This document shows positions 63,917 to 64,000 of a stretch of DNA of 64,000 bases, piece by piece (within the stretch, counting starts at the first letter, position 1; each line of letters begins with the position of its first letter). The position numbers and the translations under genes were made by a program. The notes under the pieces were generated by a model. It saw nothing but the letters and a program-made list of their open reading frames with translations. It ran no database searches and had not been told where the DNA came from. The stretch is from Nostoc sp. PCC 7107. Lineage in GTDB: Bacteria; Cyanobacteriota; Cyanobacteriia; Cyanobacteriales; Nostocaceae. The DNA lies in NCBI RefSeq assembly GCF_000316625.1, contig NC_019676.1, positions 3,180,501 to 3,244,500 on the forward strand, given 5' to 3'.

Positions 63917-64000
63917 GGTGCTGAAGGATAAATGAGGGTTTTTATAAATTACTACAACCAGAGTAGTTCTGTTTACGGATAATACTTCATCTAACTCCGC

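Overview
The window looks like chromosomal DNA of a filamentous, probably heterocyst-forming cyanobacterium of the Nostoc/Anabaena/Calothrix type. The evidence is the recurring HIP1 octamer GCGATCGC (for example 4801, 7622, 10083), heptanucleotide tandem repeats (GACTTTT, GAAGTAT and related) in many gene gaps, the fbp-tal-zwf-opcA gene order, an RIR1-type intein, an Oscillatoria-agglutinin-type lectin, abundant two-component and eukaryotic-type kinases, and a 37-bp CRISPR repeat of cyanobacterial type. Base composition is AT-rich and even.

Layout. 1-10.2 kb: end of a GT4 glycosyltransferase, lepA, a small ribbon-helix-helix protein beside a GAF histidine kinase, an Nfu Fe-S scaffold, a GH57 alpha-glucan enzyme and a Ser/Thr kinase. 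10.4-16.6 kb: DUF4336 protein, tandem-GGDEF protein, a short inverted-repeat element, cobyrinate a,c-diamide synthase (cbiA), a hicBA toxin-antitoxin pair and a DUF1877 protein. 16.8-22.4 kb: the oxidative pentose phosphate cluster fbp-tal-zwf-opcA on the minus strand. 23-28.2 kb: an RRM RNA-binding protein, a small conserved protein, B12-dependent ribonucleotide reductase carrying a 365-residue intein with homing endonuclease, and a PPOX-type flavoprotein. 28.4-30.8 kb: a cyanase gene (cynS) cut in two by a 1.92-kb IS200/IS605 element whose tnpB is itself frameshifted. 30.9-36.7 kb: L,D-transpeptidase, cysE, a beta-hydroxyacid dehydrogenase, a 31-residue candidate membrane peptide, a MidA-type methyltransferase, an M23 peptidase and tRNA-Arg(CCG). 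36.7-44.6 kb: a MerR regulator with its own 20-bp-spacer promoter, two related PAS histidine kinases (one with a decayed ATP-binding domain), DUF1345 and a hydroxylase/SDR fusion.

45-49.3 kb is the most coherent putative system: an OmpR-type response regulator and its sensor kinase (overlapping genes), a small secreted basic protein, a secreted or lipid-anchored intradiol-dioxygenase-like protein, and a secreted protein made of four nearly identical 38-residue repeats. The promoter regions of the regulator and of the two secreted-protein units share the same 16-bp palindrome ATTACA-N4-TGTAAT, so they look like one regulon.

49.3-52.5 kb: a ~207-bp inverted-repeat element with an 8-bp target duplication that landed in or next to a degenerate CRISPR repeat, then a nine-repeat CRISPR array without cas genes, then a PD-(D/E)XK-like/TPR protein. 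52.8-57.5 kb: penicillin-binding protein 2, a B12-radical SAM protein and a four-repeat OAA-type lectin with a 17-bp inverted repeat upstream. 58.4-63.9 kb: a LuxR-type regulator divergent from a rhodanese, and two tandem zinc-ribbon Ser/Thr kinases with a transmembrane segment.

All functions are read from motifs and remembered family features; no database search was run.
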